Shown: positions 45,565 to 54,397, counted from the stretch's first letter. The stretch is DNA of 64,000 nucleotides from CAG-1031 sp964391735 (GCA_964391735.1 CAYMNF010000002.1:21646-85645), one strand, 5' to 3'. Translations and numbers: made by a program. Notes: generated by a model not told the origin, from the sequence alone.

Positions 45565-47544
45565 TCAGTATTCATCCTCCTCTAAAATCTCCTCGCAATT
45601 TCTTTCTTCAACCGAGCCGCTGATGCCGAAGTGGTATTTACACTTCAGGTAATCGATGTTAACAGCGTTCGGTGTCCATGTGCGCACATATATCTCTGAC
45701 CCCTCAGGTTTAACGCCTATCAGCAGCGACAGATAACCGGTGTCGTTATACTTCTGTGAGTTATAGTCCTGCTTAAGGCGAATCCAGAACGCCTCATTGA
45801 GGTGCGGTGGCGTTGCGGCCTTTGAAATCTTGGCGTCATGGAAAACCAGATGTATGTAGCTGTTGTTGCGGAAGTTGCGTTCAAGATGACGCAAAAACTC
45901 ATCCTTATTGAAGTTGTGGAACAGAATGCCTCTCACCTTTTTGGCCTTGCGGTTGGCGCTTGTCTCCTTCATCCAGTTACCACGCTTAGCCGGTTTTGCC
46001 GCCACCGTCCCGGTGATGATTATGGCATCGCCGTTATATATACGGTCGATATACTCAAGGTCCTTGGTGGTGTAGGCTGTTTGGTAATCCTCCATGAACT
46101 TCAGCAGTGCATACCTGCTCTCAAGTTGCCACTGGGAGTCACGAAATATGTCGTTCTCGGCATTATTCGTCAGGGTGTATGCGATGCTTGAAATCTTACG
46201 GGTGTCGGGATTGAAACGCAGGATAATATTCTCATTGCGGCTGTGTTTGCCATTGGCCACCGACACGGGGATGCGTCCACCGCGTATATACCGGTCGGCC
46301 CTCTCAAAGCGCCATTCGGGAGACTTGCTGACCGAAATAGCCCCGGTGTTTGTCATCATCTTGAATTTCTCAAGGGCCTCCGGCTCAAAAAGGTCATATA
46401 CCGAGGGGTAGTCGCGTGTGCGCAAAGCCCGTTCCACCGCTTGTCCTGCCTCAAGATAGGGAGCATCCTCTGATCTCGGCAACAGAAATTCCCTTTCCAC
46501 CTCGCGACGTATCTTGTCAAGTCGCGGTTCAATCCCCGCGGTTATCTCAACGATGCAATAGTCAATGTCCCCGGCCTTCTCCCCTGGGTCGATTGCTATG
46601 GTGCCGACATCGGCGGTTATCACCACCGGGACCTTTTTGGTACTGAAAGAGCGATAGTCAACCGGGCGCAAAAGGCGGTATGCGGTCTCCATATCATCCT
46701 CAATATCATCGGCGTACGCCGTTAGGATGTTTATTGACACATCCTTACGGCCGGCGAGTTCGGGATACTTCAAGGCCGCCTCGCCGTTTTTTGCCGATAC
46801 AATTTTGTTATCACACCCGTCAAAATAACTGAAGTCCAGACTTGACACCGGCCTGCCGGCGTAGGTAATAAGCAGATTGACAGTATAGTGGTCCGGGTCA
46901 ATGGGGTCATATTCCACGCGGCCGTTTGCCAGGGTAACATCAATATTCTTCAGTATGCTCTTTATTTTGTCATCGAGCCACGGTTGGATCAATCGGTTAT
47001 CCGTCAGCCGATCACGCACGTTGATTTTGTAGAAGCGTGCCAGGTGCTGTCCCTGATTAAAGAACTTCAGGGCCTCGGCAATGTTAGCCTTCCCCTCCTG
47101 TATTTTTCCCTCCTCAATCATTGCCATAACACGTTCCTGCATCATCTGCGCCGTGTTTTGCAGTTGCTTTTGGTACTCCTCCTTGCTTATATAAACGAAT
47201 GCCGAATATGACAGGCCGTCCTCCCCTTCCCTGCTCCAGACAATTTTATGAATATCGTCAAGGGCGACTGCCGACCTTATAACCATGCGGCTGTCATAGG
47301 AGCCCCCGGTCTCGTTGATGTCGACATTAACCACAGAGTGTATTGAGCGCGCCAACTCCTCGACAGCGGCATCCACGGCACGTTTCTCGGTAAACTCAAG
47401 CGGGCTTTCGGCAAAATAATAGGCATCGGCATCGGCCCTGACAGTTGCCACCCGTGCTCTCTGCTCGGGGGTCTGGGCCGAAACCGATACAAATATCGTT
47501 GCCAATAGAAAGAAGAAAAAGAGCCTCCTCATGGCACGTTTCAC
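45565..47544 (-). CDS. LPP20-like secreted protein, envelope operon gene 2
   Basis: A 659-aa protein with a signal peptide (ending SVSAQ). The N-terminal domain, with DADAYYFAESPLEFTEKRAVDAAVEELARS, resembles LPP20/FlgT-type domains and is akin to gene 1. A central beta region (VTLANGRVEYDPIDPDHYTV) and a region with YALLKFMEDYQTAYTTKDLEYIDRIYNGDAIII, like an NTF2/SnoaL fold, follow. The acidic tail is EEILEEDEY. Precise family unknown. It starts 9 nt after gene 1. Confidence 0.7.
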   Translation of the reverse strand: MKRAMRRLFFFFLLATIFVSVSAQTPEQRARVATVRADADAYYFAESPLEFTEKRAVDAAVEELARSIHSVVNVDINETGGSYDSRMVIRSAVALDDIHKIVWSREGEDGLSYSAFVYISKEEYQKQLQNTAQMMQERVMAMIEEGKIQEGKANIAEALKFFNQGQHLARFYKINVRDRLTDNRLIQPWLDDKIKSILKNIDVTLANGRVEYDPIDPDHYTVNLLITYAGRPVSSLDFSYFDGCDNKIVSAKNGEAALKYPELAGRKDVSINILTAYADDIEDDMETAYRLLRPVDYRSFSTKKVPVVITADVGTIAIDPGEKAGDIDYCIVEITAGIEPRLDKIRREVEREFLLPRSEDAPYLEAGQAVERALRTRDYPSVYDLFEPEALEKFKMMTNTGAISVSKSPEWRFERADRYIRGGRIPVSVANGKHSRNENIILRFNPDTRKISSIAYTLTNNAENDIFRDSQWQLESRYALLKFMEDYQTAYTTKDLEYIDRIYNGDAIIITGTVAAKPAKRGNWMKETSANRKAKKVRGILFHNFNKDEFLRHLERNFRNNSYIHLVFHDAKISKAATPPHLNEAFWIRLKQDYNSQKYNDTGYLSLLIGVKPEGSEIYVRTWTPNAVNIDYLKCKYHFGISGSVEERNCEEILEEDEY

Positions 47545-47553
47545 TCAAAAAGA

Positions 47554-48195
47554 TTATTCCGCGTCCTCGGCGTTGAAAGCCTCGTTGATATGACCACGTA
47601 TTGCGCGTCCAAACTCGATGTTATCTTGCACCTGACGGCGGAATTGTCCTGAATTTGCCAGCTCGGGGATAGAATAGAATACCCTAACCTCAAATGACCC
47701 GTTGGCCTTTTTGCGGTAAACGGTGAAGAACTTCTTCACATCACCCTTCAACTCATTGGCCACCATTTTGCTGTATGTGTCAACTTGTACCTCTGAATAT
47801 CGGCCGTTGGCATTACCGCTTTGCTCCTCAATGGTGCCCTGGACAGCGATTTGGATTTCGCGAACAAAGTCATTCTCGACAGCTGAACGAGCCATTGACT
47901 CTCCCCTCTTGATGGTGGGGGCATCGTCAATGGTTTGTGTGGCCTCGCGATACATTCCGTTGGTAAACTCGGTGTTCAGCAAAAAGTTTTCAAGAGCTTT
48001 CTCCAAGGGCATAGCGCCTGAATAAACCCACTTCTCCTTTTTCAGTTCCTTTGCCTTGGCCTTAGCCTGTTTGACGGCAGCCTTTTGGTTTGCCTTAATC
48101 TCCTTTTCGGTGTACCCGTATGTTTCAGCATACAAAGCAGGCATGGCTACTGCCAGGGTTAAAATCAACACGAGGGTGCGCAAAATATTCTTCAT
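47554..48195 (-). CDS. LPP20-like secreted protein, envelope operon gene 1
   Basis: A 213-aa protein with a signal peptide (MKNILRTLVLILTLAVAMPALYA). A basic, helical stretch (KEIKANQKAAVKQAKAKAKE) is followed by a domain with SMARSAVENDFVREIQIAVQG and KKFFTVYRKKANGSFEVRVFY, suggesting an LPP20-like envelope protein. It lacks a lipobox. It heads a five-gene operon with a strong promoter 73 nt upstream. Confidence 0.7.
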   Translation of the reverse strand: MKNILRTLVLILTLAVAMPALYAETYGYTEKEIKANQKAAVKQAKAKAKELKKEKWVYSGAMPLEKALENFLLNTEFTNGMYREATQTIDDAPTIKRGESMARSAVENDFVREIQIAVQGTIEEQSGNANGRYSEVQVDTYSKMVANELKGDVKKFFTVYRKKANGSFEVRVFYSIPELANSGQFRRQVQDNIEFGRAIRGHINEAFNAEDAE

Positions 48196-48267
48196 AATGG
48201 ATTAGATTAGTATTAATTTTTTCAATCTGTAATAAAAAAGGGCTTTCTCAACAAGGTTCTGTAGCCG

Positions 48268-48299
48268 CAAATATAATAATTTCAAACTAATCGGGCAAA
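48268..48299 (-). promoter_or_regulatory. Promoter of the envelope operon
   Basis: Minus strand: TTTG (48299-48296), 20-nt spacer, TATATTTG (48275-48268); about 73 nt before the ATG at 48195. Confidence 0.8.
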
Positions 48300-48338
48300 T
48301 TTGCTGTGTGGGCGACACCTTATTATGGCAAACTAAGG

Positions 48339-48370
48339 TTGAGGTGTCAGCAGAAAAAAGCGTATCTTTG
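48339..48370 (+). promoter_or_regulatory. Promoter of the flavodoxin-fold gene
   Basis: TTG (48339-48341), 21-nt spacer, TATCTTTG (48363-48370), 20 nt before the ATG at 48390. Divergent from the envelope operon promoter. Confidence 0.7.
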
Positions 48371-48389
48371 CGCCACAAACTATTTATTT

Positions 48390-48935
48390 ATGAAGAAGGT
48401 ATTAATCATCAACGGACATCCCGATGCCGAGAAATCGGTTGCCAACAAATTTATTCTCGAGAAGGTAGGAGAAATGTTACCCAAGGCTGAAGTACTGACC
48501 CTGAGCAAGGAATATCCACACGGCGTTTTTGACATTGAACGTGAACACGCGCGCCTTGAAGCCGCTGAGGTCATTGTCCTTGAATACCCGCTGTATTGGT
48601 ATGCCTTCCCTTGGCTTTTGCAGAAATATCTTGAGGACACATTGACCTTCGGTTTTGCATACGGCACAGATGATACCCGGCTTAAAGGCAAGAAAGTAAT
48701 ATCATCGTTTACCTGTGGGTCTGATGACACCCAATATCAACCCGGCCAATCAGGCGAGACGTTTGAGGACCTTACGCGTCCCCTGCGCGCTACATGCTGG
48801 CTGTGCTCAATGCAGTTTGTCGACGCTGTCATTACCACGGGATTGGAGCCCCCGACCCTCACGCCGGCCGTCACCGACAAGCTAACCGCCCACGCCGAGA
48901 AACTCGTCCACCTCATCACCCACGCAATAGGGTAA
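48390..48935 (+). CDS. NAD(P)H oxidoreductase, flavodoxin-like fold
   Basis: A 181-aa FMN/FAD-binding quinone-reductase-like protein of the MdaB/KefF/NQO class. The start at 48390 gives the family opening MKKVLIINGHPDAEKSVANK; earlier codons lie over the promoter. EYPLYWYAFPWLLQKYLEDTL and the late SGETFEDLTRPLRATCWLC are family features. Cytoplasmic, likely reducing quinones or nitro compounds; substrate unknown. Confidence 0.88.
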   Translation: MKKVLIINGHPDAEKSVANKFILEKVGEMLPKAEVLTLSKEYPHGVFDIEREHARLEAAEVIVLEYPLYWYAFPWLLQKYLEDTLTFGFAYGTDDTRLKGKKVISSFTCGSDDTQYQPGQSGETFEDLTRPLRATCWLCSMQFVDAVITTGLEPPTLTPAVTDKLTAHAEKLVHLITHAIG

Positions 48936-48955
48936 TACTCAATTTCAAGACGCAC

Positions 48956-49103
48956 GGCATACCAATTACAAGGGTAAACACTTATCATCCAGCATTTTTC
49001 CCATCCTGGGCTAATACCCACGCGAACGCGCTGAAATTCACCCCGGGATTGTCGGTGTTTGCGGTATACCAATTGCGACATAAATAATTGTCATCCGGCA
49101 TTT
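48956..49103 (+). repeat. Two diverged direct repeats about 107 bp apart
   Basis: GGCATACCAATT (48956-48967) with TCATCCAGCATTT (48985-48997) recurs as GGTATACCAATT (49063-49074) with TCATCCGGCATTT (49091-49103). Neighbouring hexamers (TCATCC and GGGATGA) could pair. They lie between the flavodoxin-fold gene and the met promoter, with no ORF. An extragenic repeat family is likely; a related TTTACTCGC word recurs inverted at 54282-54290. Confidence 0.55.
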
Positions 49104-49173
49104 ACTCGCCAAGGGATGATACCAGAACGTGTGATTTACGCTTAATTATTGTAATTGTGGGCGCTCGCGTGAT

Positions 49174-49204
49174 TTTGTGGCGGGAGGAATTTTTTTTACC
49201 TTTG
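49174..49204 (+). promoter_or_regulatory. Promoter of the methionine operon
   Basis: TTTG (49174-49177), 19-nt spacer, TACCTTTG (49197-49204). The first ATG follows at 49207 and the second at 49213, so transcription should begin at the leader ORF. Confidence 0.85.
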
Positions 49205-49206
49205 CG

Positions 49207-49320
49207 ATGAATATGTGGAAAGTCAAGGACCTCAGCAAAATCGGGAAATGCGGACTTTTAAAGCTCGCAGATTATAGGATGCCGATGCGCAAGATGTTTG
49301 CGCCCGGTGTCGGTAGATAA
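49207..49320 (+). CDS. Met-rich leader peptide of the metYX-hom operon
   Basis: A 37-codon ORF not present in standard gene tracks: MNMWKVKDLSKIGKCG, then LLKLADYRMPMRKM and FAPGVGR, stop TAA at 49318. Met is at 1, 3, 25, 27 and 30. If transcription starts about 7 nt after the -7 box, translation would begin at Met3 on a leaderless message. Met25, 27 and 30 fall on 49279-49296, covering the 5' arm of the first leader hairpin. The ORF ends just after RNA segment 2 of the attenuator. The position and Met pattern suggest that ribosomes stall here when Met-tRNA is scarce. Not tested. Confidence 0.7.
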   Translation: MNMWKVKDLSKIGKCGLLKLADYRMPMRKMFAPGVGR

Positions 49321-49415
49321 GCAGTCAGTGGATAAGGGGAATTGAATCCCTGTTTAATAACCTAACAAAACCAGTTACTGAAGACCGGCACCCACCAAAG
49401 GCGTTGGTCATTTTT
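49282..49415 (+). promoter_or_regulatory. Predicted transcription attenuator of the met operon
   Basis: Four segments. 1:2, CCGA (49282-49285) with TCGG (49310-49313) and GCGCAA (49287-49292) with TTGCGC (49298-49303). 2:3 antiterminator, GGTGTCGGT (49306-49314) with ACCGGCACC (49384-49392), 9 bp with one G-U. 3:4 terminator, GACCGGC (49383-49389) with GTTGGTC (49403-49409), 7 bp with two G-U pairs, then ATTTTT. 2:3 excludes both others. Stalling at Met25-Met30 masks segment 1 and should favour 2:3 and read-through. Confidence 0.65.
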
Positions 49416-49444
49416 AAATCAATGTGAAATAGATTACAGATAGT

Positions 49445-50737
49445 ATGGACTACTCAAAACTGAAATTCCAGACACGACAGATACATGCGGGACTGAATGG
49501 CGATGATACAACCTGCTCACGCGGCAACGCCATCTACCCCACCTCTGCCTATCGTTTCCCTACGTGCGAATACGCCGCCAACCTGTTTGACCTGTCACAG
49601 GCCGGCAACATATACACCAGACTTCAAAACCCCACCAACACGTTGTATGAGGAGCGCGTGGCCGCCCTGTATGGAGCTGTTGGCGCGGTTGCCACCTCAT
49701 CGGGCATGGCAGCCACCCTTGTTGCCATCACCATGTTAGCATCAAACGGGGATAATATCGTTGCCTCTCCTTACCTCTACGGCGGTACATACAATCTGTT
49801 TCGCCACACCCTGCCGCGTCTGGGGATAAACGTGCGCATCGCCGCTGAGGCAACCCCTGAGGCCATGGCTCCCCTGATTGACGAAAACACTAAAGCAATC
49901 TTTGCCGAAAGCATGGGCAACCCCACATGTGCTGTCCCCGACCTGGACGCCATTGGGGCGATTGCCGCTGAGAAGGGTGTGCCGTTTGTCGTTGACAACA
50001 CGTTTGGCGCTTGCGGTTACCTTTGCAACCCGTTTGAGCACGGGGCAAACATTGTTGTGGACTCAGCCACAAAATGGATTAACGGCCATGGCACGGCAAT
50101 GGGCGGAATAATTGTGGACGGCGGAAACTTTAACTGGCGCAACGGGCGCTTCTCGCATATCGATGGCCCCTCAGAGGGGTATCACGGTCTGAACATGTGC
50201 GATGCGTTCGGCAATGCTGCCTTTATAGTGAAGTGTCGTGTTGACGGGCTTCGTGACCTCGGCACCTGCCCCTCGGCCTTTGACAGCTACCTGATGATGT
50301 TAGGGTTGGAGACATTGACCTTGCGTGTGCGCCACCAAGTTGAGGCTACCAAAAAATTGGCAGAGTTTTTACGCGTCCACAAGGCTGTGAAAAATGTTGC
50401 ATACGTCGGATTTGAGGATCACCCCTCACATGTCAATGCCCAAAAATATTACCGTTTCGGTGCCGGCGGTGTGCTGAATGTTGAGCTTTGCGGAGATCTG
50501 GACAGCACTGTACGCTTTGTCGAGGCACTGCAACTTGCCAAGCACATGACGATGATTGGAGACTCAGTTACCGTAGTCACCCACCCCGCCTCAACCACCC
50601 ATAAGCAACTCAGTGCGGAGGACCTCGAGAAAGCCGGCGTTACCCCTACCCTGTTGCGCATATCGTTAGGCCTTGAGGATGCCGAAGACATTATCAACGA
50701 CTTTCAACAAGCATTTGTGGCAGCCGGGTTATGCTGA
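49445..50737 (+). CDS. metY: O-acetylhomoserine sulfhydrylase (MetY)
   Basis: PLP enzyme that makes homocysteine from O-acetylhomoserine and sulfide. The opening FQTRQIHAGLNGDDTTCSRG, the PLP lysine Lys210 (VDSATKWINGHG) and ATSSGMAATLVAITML are Cys/Met-metabolism family marks; the length of 430 aa suits MetY rather than the shorter MetB. First gene of metY-metX-hom; its stop overlaps the metX start (ATGCTGA). Confidence 0.93.
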   Translation: MDYSKLKFQTRQIHAGLNGDDTTCSRGNAIYPTSAYRFPTCEYAANLFDLSQAGNIYTRLQNPTNTLYEERVAALYGAVGAVATSSGMAATLVAITMLASNGDNIVASPYLYGGTYNLFRHTLPRLGINVRIAAEATPEAMAPLIDENTKAIFAESMGNPTCAVPDLDAIGAIAAEKGVPFVVDNTFGACGYLCNPFEHGANIVVDSATKWINGHGTAMGGIIVDGGNFNWRNGRFSHIDGPSEGYHGLNMCDAFGNAAFIVKCRVDGLRDLGTCPSAFDSYLMMLGLETLTLRVRHQVEATKKLAEFLRVHKAVKNVAYVGFEDHPSHVNAQKYYRFGAGGVLNVELCGDLDSTVRFVEALQLAKHMTMIGDSVTVVTHPASTTHKQLSAEDLEKAGVTPTLLRISLGLEDAEDIINDFQQAFVAAGLC

Positions 50738-51744
50738 AAACCTTCCATTATCCGCATGATTTCACCCTTGAGTCCGGGGCTACTCTGCACGGTTTGGACA
50801 TTGCGTACCACACCTACGGAGAACTGAACCCGGCCGGGGATAATGCCGTGTGGGTATGCCATGCTCTCACCGCCAACAGTGATGTTGCCGACTGGTGGCC
50901 CGGTACGGTTGTGGAGGGAGGATTTCTTGACCCGAGCCGTTACTACACGGTGTGTGCCAACATTATCGGCTCCTGCTACGGGTCGACCGGGCCATGCAGC
51001 ATCAATCCCGAAACCGGCGAACCGTATTACGGGACCTTCCCGAAACTGACCATACGCGATATGTCTCGCGCATTAGCCCTCCTGGCAGACCATTTGAAAT
51101 TATCCCGCATTGGGACACTGGTTGGCAGCTCGGTTGGTGGCTTTCAGGCCCTGGAATGGGCCACCGAGGACCCCGGACGTTTCGGCAAAATGATACTGAT
51201 AGCCACCGCTCCCAAGGCTTCGCCATGGTGCATAGCCATTGACGAGACCCAAAGGATGGCAATTTTTGCCGACCAGACATACGGTGAGCCACGTCCCGAT
51301 GCCGGTGCAAAAGGCCTTGAAGCGGCCCGCGCAATCGGGTTGCTCACCTATCGCGGCCCCTTAGGGTACAATGCCACTCAGCAGACACCCGAGGCCGAGC
51401 ATTCCCGACCGGTCTACGCCCACCGCGCATGTTCATATCAGCGACATCAGGGCGAAAAACTCAGCCGCCGGTTTGACGCCTACTCATACGTGACGATTCT
51501 TGACGCCTTTGACACCCATGATATCGGCCGTGGCCGCGGCGGCATGCAGGCAGCCCTGTCGCGCCTGGCGATGCCGGCAACAGTGGTAGGCATCAGCACG
51601 GACATAGTGTTCACGCCCGCCGAGATGCAAGAATTGGCTGCCGCCCTGCCACAGGCAGAGTATTTTGAGATTCAGTCAGAATTCGGCCACGACGGTTTTT
51701 TGGTTGAACATGACCGGCTCAATGAAATCCTCAATACACCCTGA
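50731..51744 (+). CDS. metX: Homoserine O-acetyltransferase (MetX)
   Basis: Alpha/beta-hydrolase-fold enzyme that acetylates homoserine with acetyl-CoA. The nucleophile is Ser134 in GSSVGGFQALEW; ELNPAGDNAVWVCHALT and the late EFGHDGFLVEHD (His and Asp) agree. 337 aa. It overlaps metY by 7 bp and supplies its substrate. The start is fixed by that overlap. Confidence 0.94.
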   Translation: MLKTFHYPHDFTLESGATLHGLDIAYHTYGELNPAGDNAVWVCHALTANSDVADWWPGTVVEGGFLDPSRYYTVCANIIGSCYGSTGPCSINPETGEPYYGTFPKLTIRDMSRALALLADHLKLSRIGTLVGSSVGGFQALEWATEDPGRFGKMILIATAPKASPWCIAIDETQRMAIFADQTYGEPRPDAGAKGLEAARAIGLLTYRGPLGYNATQQTPEAEHSRPVYAHRACSYQRHQGEKLSRRFDAYSYVTILDAFDTHDIGRGRGGMQAALSRLAMPATVVGISTDIVFTPAEMQELAAALPQAEYFEIQSEFGHDGFLVEHDRLNEILNTP

Positions 51745-51763
51745 CCCAGCAAATTATCATATA

Positions 51764-52972
51764 ATGAAGAATCTGAACATCGGACTATTTGGCTTAGGCA
51801 CCGTCGGCACCGGCATCTACAAGGTGCTTGAACGCACACGCAACACCCACGCCGAGATCAAGCGCATATGTGTACGTTCTTTGGGGAAGCCTCGCTACAT
51901 AGAGGTGCCCGCCGGGATGCTTACCGATAATCCCGATGACATCTTCAGCGACCCGTCGATTGACCTGATTGTGGAGGTGATAGATGATGCAGATGCCGCC
52001 TACAAGATTGTTACCGAGGCCCTGCGCCGTGGAATTCCCGTCGTCAGCGGCAACAAGGCTATGATAGCGCGGCACCTGCCTGAGTTGATTGATTTGCAAC
52101 GTAAACACGGGGCCGCTCTGCTGTACGATGCATCGGCTTGCGGTTCCATACCCGTGATACGCAATCTTGAGGAGTATTATGACAACGATTTGCTGCTTGA
52201 GGTAAAAGGCATCCTCAACGGGTCATCCAACTATATACTCTCACGCGTGTTTGACCATGGTGAGACATACGCCCATGCCTTGGAGCAGGCCCAGAAAGCC
52301 GGGTTCGCCGAGGCTGACCCCAGTTTTGACATAAAGGGATTTGACTCACTCTTTAAGTTGGTGATTATCACCATACATGCCTTGGGTGTTTATGTTGACC
52401 CTGACAAGGTTTTTGCATACGGTATCGCAACCATCTCAGACCTTGACATACAATATGCGCGCGAAAAAGGCACCAAAATAAAACTTGTAGCCCAGGTTGT
52501 GAAACTTGACAACGACAAGTTCACCATGTTTGTGATGCCTGAGTTTGTTTCACCTCGCAAGTACATCTACAGCGTTGACGATGAATACAACGGCGTTGTG
52601 ATACGCGGTGAGTGCTACGACCGCCAATTTATGTTCGGCAAGGGCGCCGGCAGTTTGCCAACGGCATCATCCATCCTTAGCGATGTCACCGCCCGGCATC
52701 ATAACTACAAGTATGAGTACAAGAAGATGAGTTATGACCGCCGCCCCGAATATACCGATGATGTTCAGCTGCACATCTACATCCGCCATAAGACCCCCGA
52801 AATCCCCGGAGGCTTCAAATTCGACCGGGTAAGCGAAAGCTACGTGTCAGAGAACGGATGCTACACCGTGGGGGATGTCTCGCTGGCCACCCTGCGCGCC
52901 AACCGCACGCTGCTTGAGGACCCTGACATCTTTATCTGCAACTTCCCCCGCTTCTTCCTCAACCTCGACTAA
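51764..52972 (+). CDS. hom: Homoserine dehydrogenase (monofunctional)
   Basis: Reduces aspartate semialdehyde to homoserine, the branch to methionine and threonine. The start at 51764 gives MKNLNIGLFGLGTVGTGIY, the Rossmann loop; upstream codons overlap metX. GNKAMIARHLPEL, ASACGSIPVIRNL and GILNGSSNYILSRVFDHGETY are the conserved substrate and cofactor motifs, with KAGFAEADPSFDIKGFD. 402 aa. It follows metX by 19 bp in the same operon, and complements the aspartokinase at 2134, which lacks this half. Confidence 0.94.
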   Translation: MKNLNIGLFGLGTVGTGIYKVLERTRNTHAEIKRICVRSLGKPRYIEVPAGMLTDNPDDIFSDPSIDLIVEVIDDADAAYKIVTEALRRGIPVVSGNKAMIARHLPELIDLQRKHGAALLYDASACGSIPVIRNLEEYYDNDLLLEVKGILNGSSNYILSRVFDHGETYAHALEQAQKAGFAEADPSFDIKGFDSLFKLVIITIHALGVYVDPDKVFAYGIATISDLDIQYAREKGTKIKLVAQVVKLDNDKFTMFVMPEFVSPRKYIYSVDDEYNGVVIRGECYDRQFMFGKGAGSLPTASSILSDVTARHHNYKYEYKKMSYDRRPEYTDDVQLHIYIRHKTPEIPGGFKFDRVSESYVSENGCYTVGDVSLATLRANRTLLEDPDIFICNFPRFFLNLD

Positions 52973-53104
52973 TCCCCAATCGGACACATCCGAGGAGGGA
53001 GTTTAAGAGGGATGAACTTTAAGCGAGATTATTTTGTCCTATAAGTATGTGGGCAGTGTATTTGTATTGCCCAACGTTTTGGATAATACCTTATAAGACA
53101 TAAT

Positions 53105-53944
53105 ATGATAAAGAAATTAATTTTTGCTATGTTAGCGCTTTTAGGTGTGGCTTCAGCCAATGCTCAGTCTTCTGACACTTTAAGGATTGATGGCTCCGTC
53201 GGCAAACTATTCACAATCATAAACCGTCCCGCAGCCGCGGGGAAGGTGCCCCTGGTGATTATCTGCCACGGGTTCAGCGGCAACTGCACATCATCGTTTA
53301 TGACCTCACTGTCAGAAAGTATCACCTCACAAGGCATGGCAACTTTACGCTTTGACTTCAACGGACATGGGCGCAGCGACGGTGAGTTTAAGAACATGAC
53401 GGTTTTAAACGAGATTGAAGATCTTAAAGATGTTATCCTCTGGGCAAAGAAGCAACCTTGGGTTGAAAATATCAGCCTTGTGGGACACTCTCAAGGTGGT
53501 GTAGTAGTGAGTATGGTGAGTGGTGAACTGGGCGACAAGGCGATAAAGGCTGAGGTACTGTTGGCTCCCGCCGCAGTGTTGCGTGATGATGCGTTGCGTG
53601 GGACCACCTTCGGGGCCTCATTTTACCCATGGAACCTCATAGGCGACTACATCGAACTACCCCACTCTCCCGAAGCCGGTGCTCTGTATTTGGGAAAAGA
53701 GTATATTAAGACAGCAATGAGTCTGCCGATCTATGAGACGGCAGAAAACTACAATGGGCCGGCACTGATTGTGCAAGGTACCCACGACCAGGTTGTGCCT
53801 TACACCTACGCAGAACGGTATAATGAAAAGATTCGCAACAGTGAACTGAAACTAATTCCCGATGAGACGCATGTTTTCAAGAGCACCGAAAAGGAAACTT
53901 CAATGCTGGTAGCCGGCTGGCTCCACGCCCGCCTGTTAAAGTAG
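53105..53944 (+). CDS. Secreted alpha/beta hydrolase (esterase-like)
   Basis: A 279-aa protein with a signal peptide (MIKKLIFAMLALLGVASANA). Oxyanion region HGFSGNCTSS, nucleophile elbow GHSQGG, acid GTHDQVVP and His DETHVF form a full catalytic triad. HGFSGN and FDFNGHGRSDG are like feruloyl or cinnamoyl esterases, so hydroxycinnamate esters of plant fibre are possible substrates; this is inference. It stands alone after hom. Confidence 0.85.
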   Translation: MIKKLIFAMLALLGVASANAQSSDTLRIDGSVGKLFTIINRPAAAGKVPLVIICHGFSGNCTSSFMTSLSESITSQGMATLRFDFNGHGRSDGEFKNMTVLNEIEDLKDVILWAKKQPWVENISLVGHSQGGVVVSMVSGELGDKAIKAEVLLAPAAVLRDDALRGTTFGASFYPWNLIGDYIELPHSPEAGALYLGKEYIKTAMSLPIYETAENYNGPALIVQGTHDQVVPYTYAERYNEKIRNSELKLIPDETHVFKSTEKETSMLVAGWLHARLLK

Positions 53945-54043
53945 GATTTATGCCCGCAATAAGCCAACAGACGAGCGCCCAAACAAAACGTAAACAGTTT
54001 AAAATTAGCTAATTACACAAGACAAGGATTACCGCGCACGTAG

Positions 54044-54355
54044 GGACGGCTCGTGCGTACGCCGTCCGCCCCGGGAAACGGTGGCAAGGCAGGGAGGGCA
54101 TTTTCGGCACGGTCGCGGGGCGGGGCGGGTATTGTTCGACCAATAAATTGGTCGCACGCAGAGACAAAAATTTTCCGTGGGTTTCACCCACGGATACGAT
54201 ATTCAACCGCTAACGCGGTTGCAATGGTGGCTGCATAATACGCTGGTAATAAGCGAGTTGTGTGGCAATTGATCATCCCCGAGCGAGTAAATTATGGACG
54301 TCAATTGTTTATGCCGAAATTTGATTACCCGAACTTTGGGACGTTCGGGTAATCA
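54044..54355. repeat. Cluster of six palindromic elements
   Basis: Convergent-gene spacer 53945-54397 holds six inverted repeats: 54044-54067 (GGACGGC), 54138-54153 (GACCAAT), 54175-54193 (CCGTGGGT), 54204-54221 (CAACCGC), 54266-54307 (CAATTGA) and 54322-54355 (TGATTACCCGAAC, 13 bp perfect). No ORF is plausible. The GC-rich ones resemble REP-like extragenic palindromes spread in many bacteria. The last could act as a bidirectional terminator. Confidence 0.75.
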
Positions 54356-54397
54356 AGGTATTCTGTTCATACCCGGGACTGACGTGGGAATATGGGG

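Noticed and set aside
49207..49445. SAM riboswitch in front of metY
   Set aside because: I could not match the S-box or SAM-II conserved cores; the leader ORF and three exclusive pairings explain the region better.
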